From: Apoda limacodes
Lineage: Eukaryota; Arthropoda; Insecta; Lepidoptera; Limacodidae
Direction: 5' to 3'
DNA length: 64,000 nt
Assembly (NCBI GenBank): GCA_946406115.1
Contig: OX291547.1
Coordinates: 16,435,001-16,499,000, forward strand
Of the stretch, positions 48,988-60,705 are shown piece by piece. The position numbers were made by a program, and so were the translations under genes. Position 1 is the first letter of the stretch, and every line of letters starts with the position of its first letter. A model generated the notes under the pieces. The model was not told the origin of the DNA. It was given only the letters and a program-made list of their open reading frames with translations, and searched no databases.

Positions 48988-49706
48988 GGCCCGGATTTAT
49001 AGTCGTGGCTTAGCCAAAGTAACATTCTAAGACAGAGGCTTAGTAAGCGTAATGTAATTAAATGCAACAAGGAACATAACTGAAGCCCGTTATAATAGTC
49101 GTTGCTTAGACAAAGTATTACTTATTGCTAAGACATTGACTTAGCTTAAATAATGTAATAATAAACACTGCTTAGACACTCACACGTTGCTAAGCATGCT
49201 CTTGTTCTTAGCTAAGCCTGAGTAACTCATTTCCTTTACTCAGTACAGTCTAAGCACGTAATGTGTTAAAAATAATAAAACATTGATTCAGATGCTCAAA
49301 TATCCACGAATTATTTTGGACGTCGACTTCTGGAAGGGTACTTTAGGCAAATGAGAGAGGAGCGAGGGGGTAGGGAAATAATTTTGGTACATAATTACCT
49401 ACGGTATCGTCGCCGCGTTCGGTGCGCAAGTTAAAACTCGCACTCGACGACTCAACCGGTTTTTTGCTGTTTATAACATTGGATGCGCGCAGGTAAAGAT
49501 TACAAGCCATACAGCGTTGTCGATAAAGAAAACCACTGTTTACAATAAATTGACATGAAAAAAACATAGACTTTTAGGTAGGCGGTGTTTTTGAAAATCT
49601 GGTAAAATGACTAATAGCAGTAGTATGTATTGTATAGAATTCTCCAAGTAAGACTTTCAGAAGTATTACTTAGGACATTGCTTAGCAACGTCTATTAATC
49701 CGGGCC
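48988..49706 (+). mobile_element. 719-bp TIR element with TTA target duplication
   Basis: Ends GGCCCGGATTTATAGTCGT... and ...ACGTCTATTAATCCGGGCC are imperfect inverted repeats of about 28 bp. The flanks are TTA on both sides (48985-48987 and 49707-49709), and removing the element plus one TTA restores the SINE reading GAC-TTA-GTAATAG found intact in the family. A 3-bp TTA duplication points to the PIF/Harbinger superfamily. Repeated CTTAG/CTAAG motifs throughout. No transposase; non-autonomous. Confidence 0.85.
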
Positions 49707-50308
49707 TTAGTAATAGTCGCGTTAAAAAAAGTTCAAAATAAATAAACCGAAAACTTTAACTTAAGAAAGCATCAAATTATATAAAATCCTGCAGTAAAAA
49801 GTAAGATAGTTAAAAGATAAAAATCAAACATGTTAAACAAAAACCAGTAAAAATAAAATTTAAGAAAGAATGGAAATAATTTTCTCTGTGATTCTACAAC
49901 ATTTTCTTTCTGATGACAATGAAATCATTTTCTTGTACCTATACAGATAATAAAATAAACTGTCTGACCGACTTATATGTCAACACACTACTAGGTCCTT
50001 ATAATGTAGGCAAGAAATAAAAAAGGAAGGAGGATTCCGCAAAATTTATCCCCGCAGAGGGTAAAGTGAGAGTTGGAAGTTTGTATGGAATGCATAAAAA
50101 TTTATATTTGGTAAGAAATTAAGATAAACGTGCTGCACCATTTTTGGAAAGTTATCGTTAAGAGGGCAAAATAAAGGGAATTTGATATTAGTGTAGGTGA
50201 AACCAGATGAAATATTTATAAGCCTTTTCTTTTATCAAAAATCCTCGCTTACAAAGTCGCGTGAATAAGTAAGTAAAATACGAATAACATAATCTATAGG
50301 TATAAGTA

Positions 50309-50336
50309 CCTACCTACCTACCTACCTACCTCCCAG
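50309..50336. repeat. (TACC)n microsatellite
   Basis: About six TACC units following AGTACC. Confidence 0.9.
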
Positions 50337-50582
50337 CAACGAATTCTCTCGAGCATTAAGCACTTCACGAATTTGATACTCTTATGAAAAGTTTGCTAAC
50401 GAGTCGATGCAATCGCGATAAACTATTGCGCACAGGTGGGCATTTTATACTTTTCCTATGGGATTTCAAGCTATCATGCGCCTTAGAATTCTCTTGGCTA
50501 ATCCTAATTTAAGTTATAATTACTTCTTAACAGTCGAAGATGTTGACGAATGTTATCCAGGACCAATAAGTTCAGTTAGGTA

Positions 50583-51570
50583 TAGCCTTGGGTAACTCCG
50601 GACATAACTATATCTTTGGATATGTATCCGACGCCGGATACGTTACAACTCCTTCACTTTGCGTGAAATAAACATGTCCTATATCCAGGAAGTGAACGAA
50701 CTGATCCAAATAAACAGCGGAGCGTGTCGCCCGTGTCGTTGGCACAGAGCGGCCGAATAGAGATGCACGCATATCACTGAAAGTGAGAGAGAGAGAGCTA
50801 GCGTAGAAAGCGAAATAGTAACGTTGTCGTATCTAGCTTATAAGTAATCGCTTTTTAAAATCACGCCTGTTAAACCCAATGTATATGCATTGGGATATGA
50901 ATTTCCGTGCACTACGCTTAAAGCACTTATACCGCTTATGAATAAAGTGGACGTTTCTTGTCTTCAATTGAATTGTTTGTTTACCTAAGTATGTACATAC
51001 TATAGATTAGTACTTACTACAATAGTTTTTAGTGTCACCTCTGCTTTGTGACGTGCGCGTGAATATCTGTTAGAAAAATATAATTTAAGTGTCAATGATT
51101 ACTAGTGTATTTGATGTGTGTTGTTTATAAATAATTATAATCGTTTACTTTTTTGGTAGAATTTGTTTGTGTATAAGTACTAGACTGTGTAAATATTTAC
51201 ACCTATAAAAGTTTTGAGTTAAAATTGCGTATTGTGAATAAATAAATAGTTTATAAATGTTACAGCCATAGTCTGAAAATTGTATCCTAAACTAAGAAAT
51301 GACAAGTCAAACAAGGCCCGGTTCATACCTATCACAACTCATCACCAAAAATGTTTTCGGTCCGAACAAACGAGGGATACACTAACGATTTGTGCACTCG
51401 TGATTGAAAGGTACAAAATCGATCTAAGGATTCATTTGACGGCGGTGTGCTAGAAAATTGCATATTTCTGCGGATTTATTAAGCGCATATGGATATGCGA
51501 AGCGGATATAATAAAGATAATAATATGTGAAATATCCAATCTTTGTCCGGAGTTACTTAGCCCATGGCTA
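50583..51570. mobile_element. 988-bp TIR element with 8-bp target duplication (hAT-like)
   Basis: Left end TAGCC.TTGGG..TAACTCCGGAC and right end GTCCGGAGTTACTTAGCCCA-TGGCTA are inverted repeats with small gaps. GTTAGGTA flanks both sides exactly (50575-50582 and 51571-51578), an 8-bp target duplication. No transposase ORF inside. The 8-bp duplication suggests hAT, though the TAGCC terminus is not the commonest hAT end. Confidence 0.8.
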
Positions 51571-51908
51571 GTTAGGTAGGTCCAACTTCAATAAAATTAA
51601 ACCGACAAATGTAACTCAGATGAACAGCATTTTTTTAAGTTCTTAAACCAGTGCGTATTGTCAGTGATGACATTGGTACCGAGACACTATTGGACTCATA
51701 CATAAGTTTAAAATCACTCAGCGGCTATGGAAAGCTGTTCTCGAATTTTCTTTGCCTGACATAAACGGAAATGAGGTAATACTTAGAAGAACTAAAGTGA
51801 GGGATATAACTCTAGTATCGAAACGATGGGAAGGACGGTTCTAGCGTGGGGACCACGTTACTAAAAATTAGCCCAATGGTAAACTCATCCAATAAAATAG
51901 ACTAGCGG

Positions 51909-52093
51909 CGCCTCGCAGTGTGCTTCATACAAACGAAATTCTCACTTGTTACTGATAAAACATTGTAAAATTTGTAGACATGATCTAAAGTCGAAAACGC
52001 TGCGGCTCAGCGTGCTTCATTTAAACGAATTTTTCAGTCACTAAAACAGTTACTGATAAAACACTGTGAAATTTGTAGACATGATCTGAAGCG
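51909..52093. repeat. Diverged tandem duplication, unit about 95 bp
   Basis: Both halves carry GTGCTTCAT, AAACGAA.TT, GTTACTGATAAAACA, GTGTGAAATTTGTAGACATG-like and ATGATCT.AAG. A looser relative starts at about 18852 (GCATGCTTCATACAAATTAG). Confidence 0.7.
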
Positions 52094-52654
52094 AAAAATG
52101 TCTGTGGTTTCTACAATATCTTAAATAATGTTTTCTATTAACTTTTTATTTAATTACATAGAAAATAGTAATAAGAGTGACTATTAAAAATTTTAATGAA
52201 ATGTATTAAATGGTTAAATAATAAGAAAATCAGAATATCAATAGGCAGGTAGGTAGCTGTACTCTTTTACTAATTAACTAAGCTACCTTATCAATTTTCC
52301 TATCAGTATAATCTGGCTGAAAGTGCCTTGATAACATATGATTGATAGCGTAAAAAATTAATTCAGAATTTATGTAATATCAGTATATGTAGCTTACGGA
52401 AAGTAAACTTTGTCAAATGGATCCTCTGAATGACTAATGAAATTATACAAACTGTAGCAAAAGCGCTTATAAATTAGGTGTCCTCTTCTGAAGTCGTCAT
52501 TAGTCACCGTGTCTTCTAATTAAATTAAAGCGCCTGCTATTAGATAGGGACCTACAACTAAAAATAATATAAGCGACAAAATTTACCGACGTAATGTTAC
52601 TCTTGACTTTTGGATTTTCTTGTCATCTGACTAGCTTAAAACACAGTACTAGGA

Positions 52655-52975
52655 AGCTTTGCTTGTTTTTTAACAACGCCTATTCTCTATCTCTGTCTAT
52701 CTATTGTCATGTATCTTTAGTGTTGCTGTGTCGGTAAAAATAATAGTACTACTACTCGCCAATAGATGTCATATTTTTCAGTTTATCATTGCCTGAAAAC
52801 ACGGATAAAACGACGTTTTCTAAAAATGAAACCTAGCTAGATCGATTTAACCCCTGAAACCCCTTGCGTACTAGATTTCATGAAAATTGTTGGAGCTGTT
52901 TCCGAGATTCACTCTATAAATATATATATAAACAAGAGTTGCTCGTTTGAAGGTATAAGATTCAGCCTACTAGCT
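52655..52975 (+). repeat. Dispersed repeat, copy 2 of a pair
   Basis: See the copy at 47575: same blocks in the same order, with a small internal insertion around TCTCTATCTCTGTCTATC. Confidence 0.8.
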
Positions 52976-53639
52976 TTTGTCCGTGCGGAATGCGATCAAC
53001 GCTGAGGATGGGGATACTACGGAAACCCCTTGATTTACCCCAATAAAAAGTGACGAGTAGGAATAGTAGCCCCGCGGTTTCACCCACGAAATTCCAGTGG
53101 AAACTCTCGATCTCCATTATCCCATATCTTGCTTCTCCCATCTATCCGTCAAAAAACAGTTTAATGGGTGATCCGTTACAACGTAAACCAATAACAAACA
53201 ACCAGACAACATTTAAATAAGTAAATTAATAATACAAGTAAGTAAATCGATCTTCTGTTTAGAGGGTATCCATAAATATTATGTCACGCATTTAAATGAT
53301 GGTAGAATTATAAGGTTATGGCATACAAACAGACGGGACCAATTAAACTGTAACAAAGTGCATTGCTAAACCCGCTTCCGCAAACTGGCATAATGTGTAA
53401 TAGTAGTAACTAATATGTTTGTATTTATATCTTCACGCTTTTTATCCCCAAATGGGAGTAAACAGTGGCTGGATACATTCTCACTGCCTCTTTACACCAA
53501 CCACTTCTGTCCTGCGTATCATAGGGTGAGCCTATCACCGTAACACTGCTACTTATGCAGTATATTTTGACTAAGGCGGCTTTAAAAATATCGCAAACGT
53601 TTTAAAGATTCGGTAAAATACCTAAGACAGTGTAACATA

Positions 53640-53800
53640 ATTCAAATTCAAATTCAAATTCAATTTAATTTATTCAGTTTAGGCTACAATAATTGAGCTC
53701 TTATGAATGTCACTACGCCATCGGTTCGTAAGTCTACAGGGCGGGAGACCTTGTACTGAGAAGAACCGGCAAGAAACTCGGCAAGGGCATTTCTTTTCTC
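53640..53800 (-). mobile_element. LINE 3'-terminal fragment with AATTTG tail
   Basis: On the minus strand: AGTTTCTTGCCGGTTCTTCT, then GACTTACGAACCGATGGCG, ending in a TTTGAATTTGAATTTGAATT microsatellite. Sister fragment at 28345. Confidence 0.6.
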
Positions 53801-54220
53801 CCTTTCTCTTACAGCGTCCAATTAAAATATTGGAAAATGCCCTCCCTATCATAAAAGGACACTTTCCATTACAAACATAAAAAAACATGAAATATAAAGC
53901 ACAAGCACAACATAAAAAAGTATCTAATATAAACAAAAGACAGTTTATGTATTCATCACTAAGGAATAATCAATGTCTTACAGTATTAATAAACAAAAAA
54001 AAAAAGTAAGACTAAATACTAAGAATACAAAGAAGTTTGCAAGAGCAGACCAGCCTCCACAGGCGGCACCCGTTCACGAGTATGGCACATGAATCAGCCA
54101 TCGCTTCGCTCAACCATGTTTTAGGGAACGTAACGACCCAACACACACGCCACCACCGCAGAGACACTTTGAGAGAGCATGACACACTCAAGCAACTCCA
54201 ATAAAACTTCGATTGTACTA

Positions 54221-54290
54221 GTTACAATGTGTGTAGTAAAGGAACAAAATATAAGAGGAGGTTACAATGTGTGTAGTAAAAGAACAAAAT
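54221..54290. repeat. 40-bp tandem duplication near the S1-S2 exon
   Basis: GTTACAATGTGTGTAGTAAA followed by AGGAACAAAATA; second partial unit begins at 54261. Located 79 bp past the exon 54369 donor, within the intron. Confidence 0.85.
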
Positions 54291-54368
54291 ACCCCCATTA
54301 TCCCAATTCCTGACAAAATATAAGAAGTATCTAAGTCAGGATTAGGCAGGGATAGTAGTAGATCTTAC

Positions 54369-54503
54369 CTTAGAAAGAACTCGATAGCGAACCAGACAAC
54401 AACGACCGTCTCCATGTAGAAAAGCACGGCGCCGGCCTTCACCTCGTACTCTTCTATCGTGGAGAACACCGACAACGAGAGGCACATGAACACCATCAGG
54501 AAT
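54369..54503 (-). CDS. KCNQ: KCNQ channel exon: S1 and S2 transmembrane segments
   Basis: 135-bp exon on the minus strand encoding FLMVFMCLSLSVFSTIEEY (S1 and start of the S1-S2 loop) followed by LFYMETVVVVWFAIEFFL (S2). The S1 end SVFSTIEEY matches the KCNQ consensus, and the acidic residues of S2 (Glu in YMET and AIEF) are the counter-charges expected for a voltage sensor. Acceptor is atatgcgcag, donor is AAG|GTAAGA. The exon supplies the third base of a Val codon at its start and AG of an Arg codon at its end, both completed by neighbouring exons. The longest open frame over this stretch is a different frame and gives a spurious protein, so it is easily missed. Confidence 0.93.
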
Positions 54504-57500
54504 CTGCGCATATATATAAATACTTGTATTTACTGGTCGTGTAACACCATAATGTGATACCACAAAAACTCTCTGGTTTTAATCCTAGATCCTAATCCTA
54601 GTAATTGTCTCCATTAGGTACCTACAAATTTTATTGACTGTTATGAATGGATTTGGGACACACACACTTAACACAGTGATCTGAACGTCTTGCTTTGATG
54701 CACAGCACTAGGGTTCGATCATGGATCTGTGCCTTACATGATCCTTCTATTATGACTACATTTTTAAAACCAACCAAAAACCCTCCGTATTCAATGCTAC
54801 TAAAGGTAACAAAAGCTACTTTATACCATTGTTTTCCGTTGGAGCACTGTCACAGAATAAGGAAGAGTTTTGTCCGGAAACCGTAATAGCCGCCTGCATA
54901 TACCAAAAACTTTGAGTAGGCAATTGACTTCAAAAGCTTTTGGAGACGAAGTTATGAATAGAATAGCTGGTTCCCCGCGGAGTTTCCTACGCAATCTGCC
55001 TTTTTTTCGTCGTATCAAGAGGTAGAACTCCCATGGAAACGTAATTCCCGTATTTTATCCCCTTGGAAGATGATTTTCCAACAACGCTAAACATTTTTTG
55101 CAACTAAAAGTTACATTATAACATACTAATTGTCAAAGTTGTGTATGTATTTAAAAATTACTGAATTAGGATGAAGGATTCGGAACCGATATTCCTATAG
55201 GGGATGACTTTTCAGAAACGTTGAAAGACGTTATATTCTCGATTTACTTAATTCACACTTAAATTCATATATAGTTTTATCAAGGAGCAAGTACTTTGGT
55301 TTTATTTTATCCCAGTAAAAAGCAGTGAAATCGTAAAAAGAGTAGGTAGGTACATTGTTTTGTTCTAAAAGAAACAGTCAAGTTCATACAAGAACCTATA
55401 TGCCCAAAATCACCATTCATTCATTTAATATTTATGTATGTTTCAGAGATTATTTTTAGGGCGTTTTGTTTTTCGTTTAAATCCTTGTTATACATTTTAT
55501 TACTAAAAAGAAGTTCCTTAATTTTAAAACAGCTAAGTTGATAATACATAAAAGATATACAAAAAAAATGTGGTAATTCGAACGCTAAGTAGGGAGTACT
55601 TATATTAAATTAGTATTATATATTTTAGCATTGATCGATCTACAAGAGAGTCAATTGAATTAATGTACTGGCAGAAATTCTAAAATCGCTTTGAAACGAC
55701 TCAACTTATTCACAGGACAAACTAGTTAACTTCAAATTTGCTATCCCACAAATTTGTACCCTTTCCAGAGTCCCCTTTGCTATTATATTTACTGTCAGAC
55801 AAATTACCTTTTATTTAATAACAACTATCAAGTTACAGAGAGAGCTACGTTAAATTGAAATTGGTTTAGCTGTTCCCTGGTTATAATTGGACAGGCTGAT
55901 GGACAGGTACTGCGCTTGCAAACTATATTTAACCAGCATCTTAAACGGGTCAGGTCGCTTCCTGATCACGGGGTCAAACCACGTCATACTACACCATATG
56001 CTAATCATCTGGTTTTCTTCGTGAAGATTATTGGCACACTGACCGATATTTCGGAACAATATTTGTATTGCTTCTTTTTTATTTCAAATAACAAAACAAG
56101 TATACCTACATCCGTATATTACACTTTTTTTGTGTACCAACTATTTTTTTAGATATTGCAAAGAAATGAAAAAATAACTTTAATAAAAGAAAAAGCATGT
56201 ACTTAATGCAATATGTTTTCTCACAGGTGACTGCATGTCGGTACTCTACCTGATTGGATCCAATAAGAATATCTGCATCGCCTACCTTGAGCATCATAGG
56301 GAAAGTTTTATACAATTTATAAGAATATGCTTTGAATTTTTTTTCAATATTAAAGTAAATACTTCTTTTTAATAAAAAAAAAAATATGCGGAAAAGCAGT
56401 GTTAAGAGCATTTGTACTTCTAAAATTCAAGCGTGAAATTATATATTTTTTTAAAAATTTATGACTTGCTCCCATAGACAAATAGAGAACTGGACAGCGC
56501 ATTTCTTAGCCAGATATGAAAAAAAAGTTCGCAAAAGTGTGACAGACACGAAGCGAAAGTGAGTGAAAGGGAGTCTTGTCTTTTTGTAACTTGTGTTAAT
56601 AAACATAAACAAACAAAAAGGCAAACGTTGATAGAAAGAGACAAAAAGCCACAGGTGTGCTTTATCTTTTTTAAAAGGATGGTAAATTTTGTGAGGCTTT
56701 GCACAGTCCATAGGGCAAATTACAGAACTCGAAGTCTATGCTTGCACCATGAAGTAGAATGAATTTCTTTTCCATATTTAAAAATAGGTTTTTTTTTGTT
56801 TCTGCAAACAAAACTATAGTGCACATTGCCGTTTGAAAAAAAACATAAACGTCGCTCTGCAAAGAAAGTGCGTCAAATACCAATTGATAAGTTACATAAA
56901 ATATTTTGCGCACGTGTATCATAAATAACTATCATACTTATTTCTGCATTTAATTTTTAGGATTCCGTACCCAAAGGCCTGTAACTAATTCTGGCCGTAC
57001 ACAGCTGGCACCGATGACGACGCCGGTTCGGCAAGTGCCCGCCACACACAGCCTAGGTCGATTATTATAATTATTTTTATACTTTATTGCGTCAACATAA
57101 AAAATTTACAAACAAAAAATATTTACAAATAGAGAAAAACAAAAGGCGGTCTTATCCTAATGATACAGAATCCTAAAATTGGAAATGTTACTGAAATCGT
57201 TGTCGCGGGGAGTCTGTGTCAAGATGCAAGGTATCTCCGCGCCAAATTTCATAAAGATAGGTTAAGTAATAAAGTCGTGAAAAGGTGTTTTTAGGAGAAT
57301 TCCGACTCCCGAAAAGGGAAAATTTTACCAATCTTTTTTATTCCACAGGTTGCACAAAAACAAAGTCGCGAGCGTTTGCTTGCTAGCAAATAAATAAACG
57401 ACTTAATTTACGAATAAATAGGATGTTTTCGTTTACATTTTCCGAAGACTATGGATAAGACGACGACAAAATTGAAAAGGAAATTAGACTGCGGAGACAA

Positions 57501-58183
57501 AGAAGGCACTCAACCTACGCATAAGCATAACATGTATGTATTGTATGTGAATGTCATATTTGCCAACATAACAAATTAATAAAAGAAAACTTTAAAATCA
57601 TGTTTTTGTTAAGTTTTCTTTATCGTGTGGTTATTTAATTTTTACCTACTCGTACCTAAACTGTCAGAAAATTAGTTAAAAAATATGCTATCGTAATCAG
57701 CTATTAGATATTTTTTTTATAGTTATCAAGCTATCAGGTAATTTTTTTTATGGTGCTGCCACAGTAACTATAAACACATTGTATAGTTACGGTTTAACCC
57801 GCAAATTGGGCGTTAGGGAATAGCTCGGGCAGCGGTCTCTTTTGGCACATCCAAAAGATTTAATGCGTTAATTACTGGCCACACCGGGTTTTGTTTTGGT
57901 GCATCGCAAGCTTAATAGAACAGCACTTGTTTGGCGAAACTATTGTACCTTCAGCCGACGCACGCGATATTCCTGCAGTGCTGTAAATTTTAATCATCCA
58001 TTATTTCTTTGTCAGTATTGATTTTTCTTCTGTCCGATAATATTCCAATAAATTCATATAATTGACACTCATCAAATGATTAATTTATCGACATAAGACT
58101 TACAACCTAACGTTGTACGTGTTTTTTAATATTATTATTTTTTCAATAAGTTTGTGTGTTTGTTTTGTGCAATAAAGGATTTT

Positions 58184-58205
58184 TATATTGTATTGTATTG
58201 TATTA
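58184..58205. repeat. (TATTG)n microsatellite
   Basis: Four TATTG units after CAATAAAGGATTTTTATATTG; may be the tail of a retroelement. Confidence 0.8.
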
Positions 58206-58945
58206 ATATTGTAGTGTCTTAATTATTGCAATAAAAAGAGCGTTAAGAATTAACGATGGTCTTGCCCCATCTTTGGCCACCACCAACATTTTTTCATATT
58301 AAATCAGTTATTTCTTCCACTACATATGCACCTTATCCCTGACTATCTATCAACACGAACGGCTTTCAAATAAAAGTGAACTGTAAATGCATTTTTTTAT
58401 TTGTTTGTATAAACGCGTAGTACCTATCTGTAAACTCTGAAACTACCATCCAATTTCAAAAAGTTTAAATACCTACTATCTTTAAGATACATTACTCTAA
58501 ATGGACATAGGCTTGGTTTAATTAAGATAAAATTAGGGGTTTTCGAATGCTACTGAGACTAGACAGAGCGAAGTACTAGTAAGTAATTCACATTCTTATA
58601 CTTCCGAGCGACTATGAAAAAGTTTTTAAAGTCAAACTTGACGGAGTTTGTATCCCATTCTGTGATGTAGTAACATTAGAAGTCTTTGAATTTATATCGA
58701 CAGCACTCTCTATGATCACAGACATCGCACATAAAAGGCGATAGTCGTAAAATCTTTGCTTCTTTAAGATCTCTTAGAAAATTACGAAACATGTTAGTTA
58801 TCTTAATGATAGCTCAAAATCGCTCCTAAATCTATGTCTGCCTGTTTATTTAAAAAAACACGGTTTAACTTTATTGACTCTTTCACACTTATTTTTCCCT
58901 TTTCACTTTAAGTTTACTTCGAAAAACTCCTGTCTAAAATACTAA

Positions 58946-59218
58946 GGCGTGCTTAGACTGTCCTGAGTAAAGGAAATGAGTTACTCAGGCTTAGCTAAGA
59001 ACAAGAGCATGCTTAGCAACGTGTGTGTGTCTAAGCAGTGTTTATTATTACATTATGTAAGCTAAGCCTATGTCTTAACAATAAGTAATACTTTGTCTAA
59101 GCAACGACTATTATAACGGGCTTTAGTTATGTTCATTGTTGCATTTAATTACATTACGCTTACTAAGCCTCTGTCTTAGAATGTTACTTTGGCTAAGCCA
59201 CGACTATAAATCCGGGCC
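58946..59218 (-). mobile_element. Partial copy of the TTA-type TIR element
   Basis: Reverse complement of about 48988-49262, ending TAAATCCGGGCC followed by TTA. The other end is missing. What follows (CGAGTCCGTCTCGCACTTGAC) is again the SINE head seen at 29.48 and 48.58 kb. Confidence 0.85.
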
Positions 59219-59736
59219 TTAGTCCTCGAGTCCGTCTCGCACTTGACCGCTTTCTTTTCTATTATACTCCTCTTGTATTGTTTATTTTATGTGAAATAAA
59301 GAAAATTCATTCAGTACTTACAGCGAGGAACTTTTGGATCACCACTCTCAAATTTATTTTGTTAAATAAATAAAATAAGAACAAGTGGCGCAAGTTGTAA
59401 TAAGTTTGTAGATAGGACTGCCGCCGATTATTAATATTGTTGAAAAATTTGTCTCGAGTCTGATTTTGTTTGGACGGAAGACCATGTGGTGGAAACGTGT
59501 ATTTAACGAACATTATTAACTGTTGGCCGCAACCAATGATATTTAAGTAGAGATAATAATTTTCGAAATCAAAATTTGATCCGCTGTTATTGACACATAC
59601 TAACCTTAGACAAATGCAATAGATAATAGTCAAACTGTACGTTTTGGCGATAGTGCACCTATTGTGGCACTGTATAACTCATACAATATACGCAGACGCA
59701 ATCATCTAGAACCCACATGAGGCAAAATATACCGTT

Positions 59737-60120
59737 TTGGTGGAAAGAGTCCAACGTAAATTTGCTAGGTATCTGTATAAAAAAATGTATGGGTATTGTC
59801 CTTATCTTTTCCCATCTTTGTTCGTAGTGGGAATGATAGGCTTAAACAACGAAAATGGCACTCCTGGAGCATTTTTACCTGCTTTTTCACAATCAGGTAG
59901 GCAACTCCAGTATGCAAAATAAAAATTTTGGACTGCTGGTACCAAGGTTTTGCCAATGCAGGCCGGCACGCCGAGCTCGTACCCTGTTTGTTACACTTAC
60001 CCGGCGCGAACTCAGCTGGCAGAATATTCGCCCATCTATCAGGCTTGTCAACTTGTCAACAATATGATTGCTCAATACCCAGAGACCGACATGTTTGCTA
60101 TGACGAAAAATGTTTTTTTT
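59737..60120 (+). pseudogene. LINE RT C-terminal fragment, frameshifted
   Basis: Plus-strand frames give MVERVQRKFARYLYKKMYGY, CPYLFPSLFVVGMIGLN, then after a shift ALLEHFYLLFHNQVGNSS, FGLLVPRF and finally PSIRLVNL. The order VERVQRKFxRYLY - YPYLFPxRF - LLxFFYLLxxNxVD - LVPR is the connection/C-terminal region of jockey-like LINEs. At least one frameshift; no RT palm motifs. Its tail runs into AT-rich DNA ending AACTAATAAATAAATA at about 60246. Confidence 0.8.
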
Positions 60121-60705
60121 TGTCTCTAGTTTGTAAGTATTTAAATAATTTTAGTTAAATTTAATTTATATTTTTATTTAAATTACATGTTTTGGTAATA
60201 ACTGTAAGTATATTCAGGTTATTTTATTATGAACTAATAAATAAATACGGAACGTGTGAAACATAAGGGGATAGCTATATTTAGAAAGTGACATGTGACT
60301 GGATCAAATTACGACAATTGTCTTAATTTCGCTGCTTCAGTTTTTGCGTGCTAGTACGATATCTACCTGTTTTAATATATACATAAGTCAACACGAATTT
60401 TGTGCCTGAGTTCTGAGTACCCGATTTTGATTTCTTATACCTAATTTATAAAAGAAATAATATTTTTATCTCATAAAGTTTGCCTTTTAAGAATGGTAAC
60501 CTCTAACATTTGGCAAAATCGTGTATTTTTAATCGTAGTTTTTTTTATAAATTGAGTTTTTGGTTATTTTTAAATGTAAAAAATCAGACAATAGTCATTA
60601 AATAACAAACAAAAAAATAGTTCTTTTTTGCTGAATTGTGTTATAATATTTCTATATTAGATACCTAAAATAGGTAAATGTTTCACATGCAGCGGTAGAA
60701 CTTAC

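Larger units (their letters stand above)
45264..54368 (-). other. 9.1-kb KCNQ intron between S1-S2 exon and linker exon
   Basis: Donor GTAAGA, acceptor tttttttaacag. Contains a Helitron-like fragment (about 45.44-45.54 kb), a fold-back MITE, a pair of related dispersed repeats, a SINE with a nested TIR element, a 988-bp TIR element with 8-bp target duplication, a tandem duplication and a LINE tail. 46.2-47.5, 48.0-48.5 and 52.1-52.6 kb show nothing recognisable. Confidence 0.9.
54504..60705 (-). other. 6.2-kb KCNQ intron between N-terminal exon and S1-S2 exon
   Basis: Donor GTAAGT, acceptor atatgcgcag, splitting a Val codon at the start of S1. It holds diffuse Helitron-like repeat remnants near 54.95-55.25 and 57.2-57.4 kb, a partial copy of the TTA-type TIR element (58946-59218) and a LINE RT fragment (59737-60120). 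The overlapping short ORFs at 55.85-56.9 kb are in AT-rich DNA and have no recognisable content. Confidence 0.88.

Noticed and set aside
50309..50336. Short direct repeats considered as a CRISPR-like array (also 30157 and 3108)
   Set aside because: Simple 4- to 6-bp microsatellites without spacers, in a eukaryotic genome.
54342..54563. 73-codon minus-strand ORF over the S1-S2 exon
   Set aside because: Wrong frame; the true channel frame is shifted and bounded by splice sites.
56106..56922. Cluster of overlapping 70-100 codon ORFs on both strands
   Set aside because: Hydrophobic, AT-driven frames without conserved motifs, start context or splice structure.
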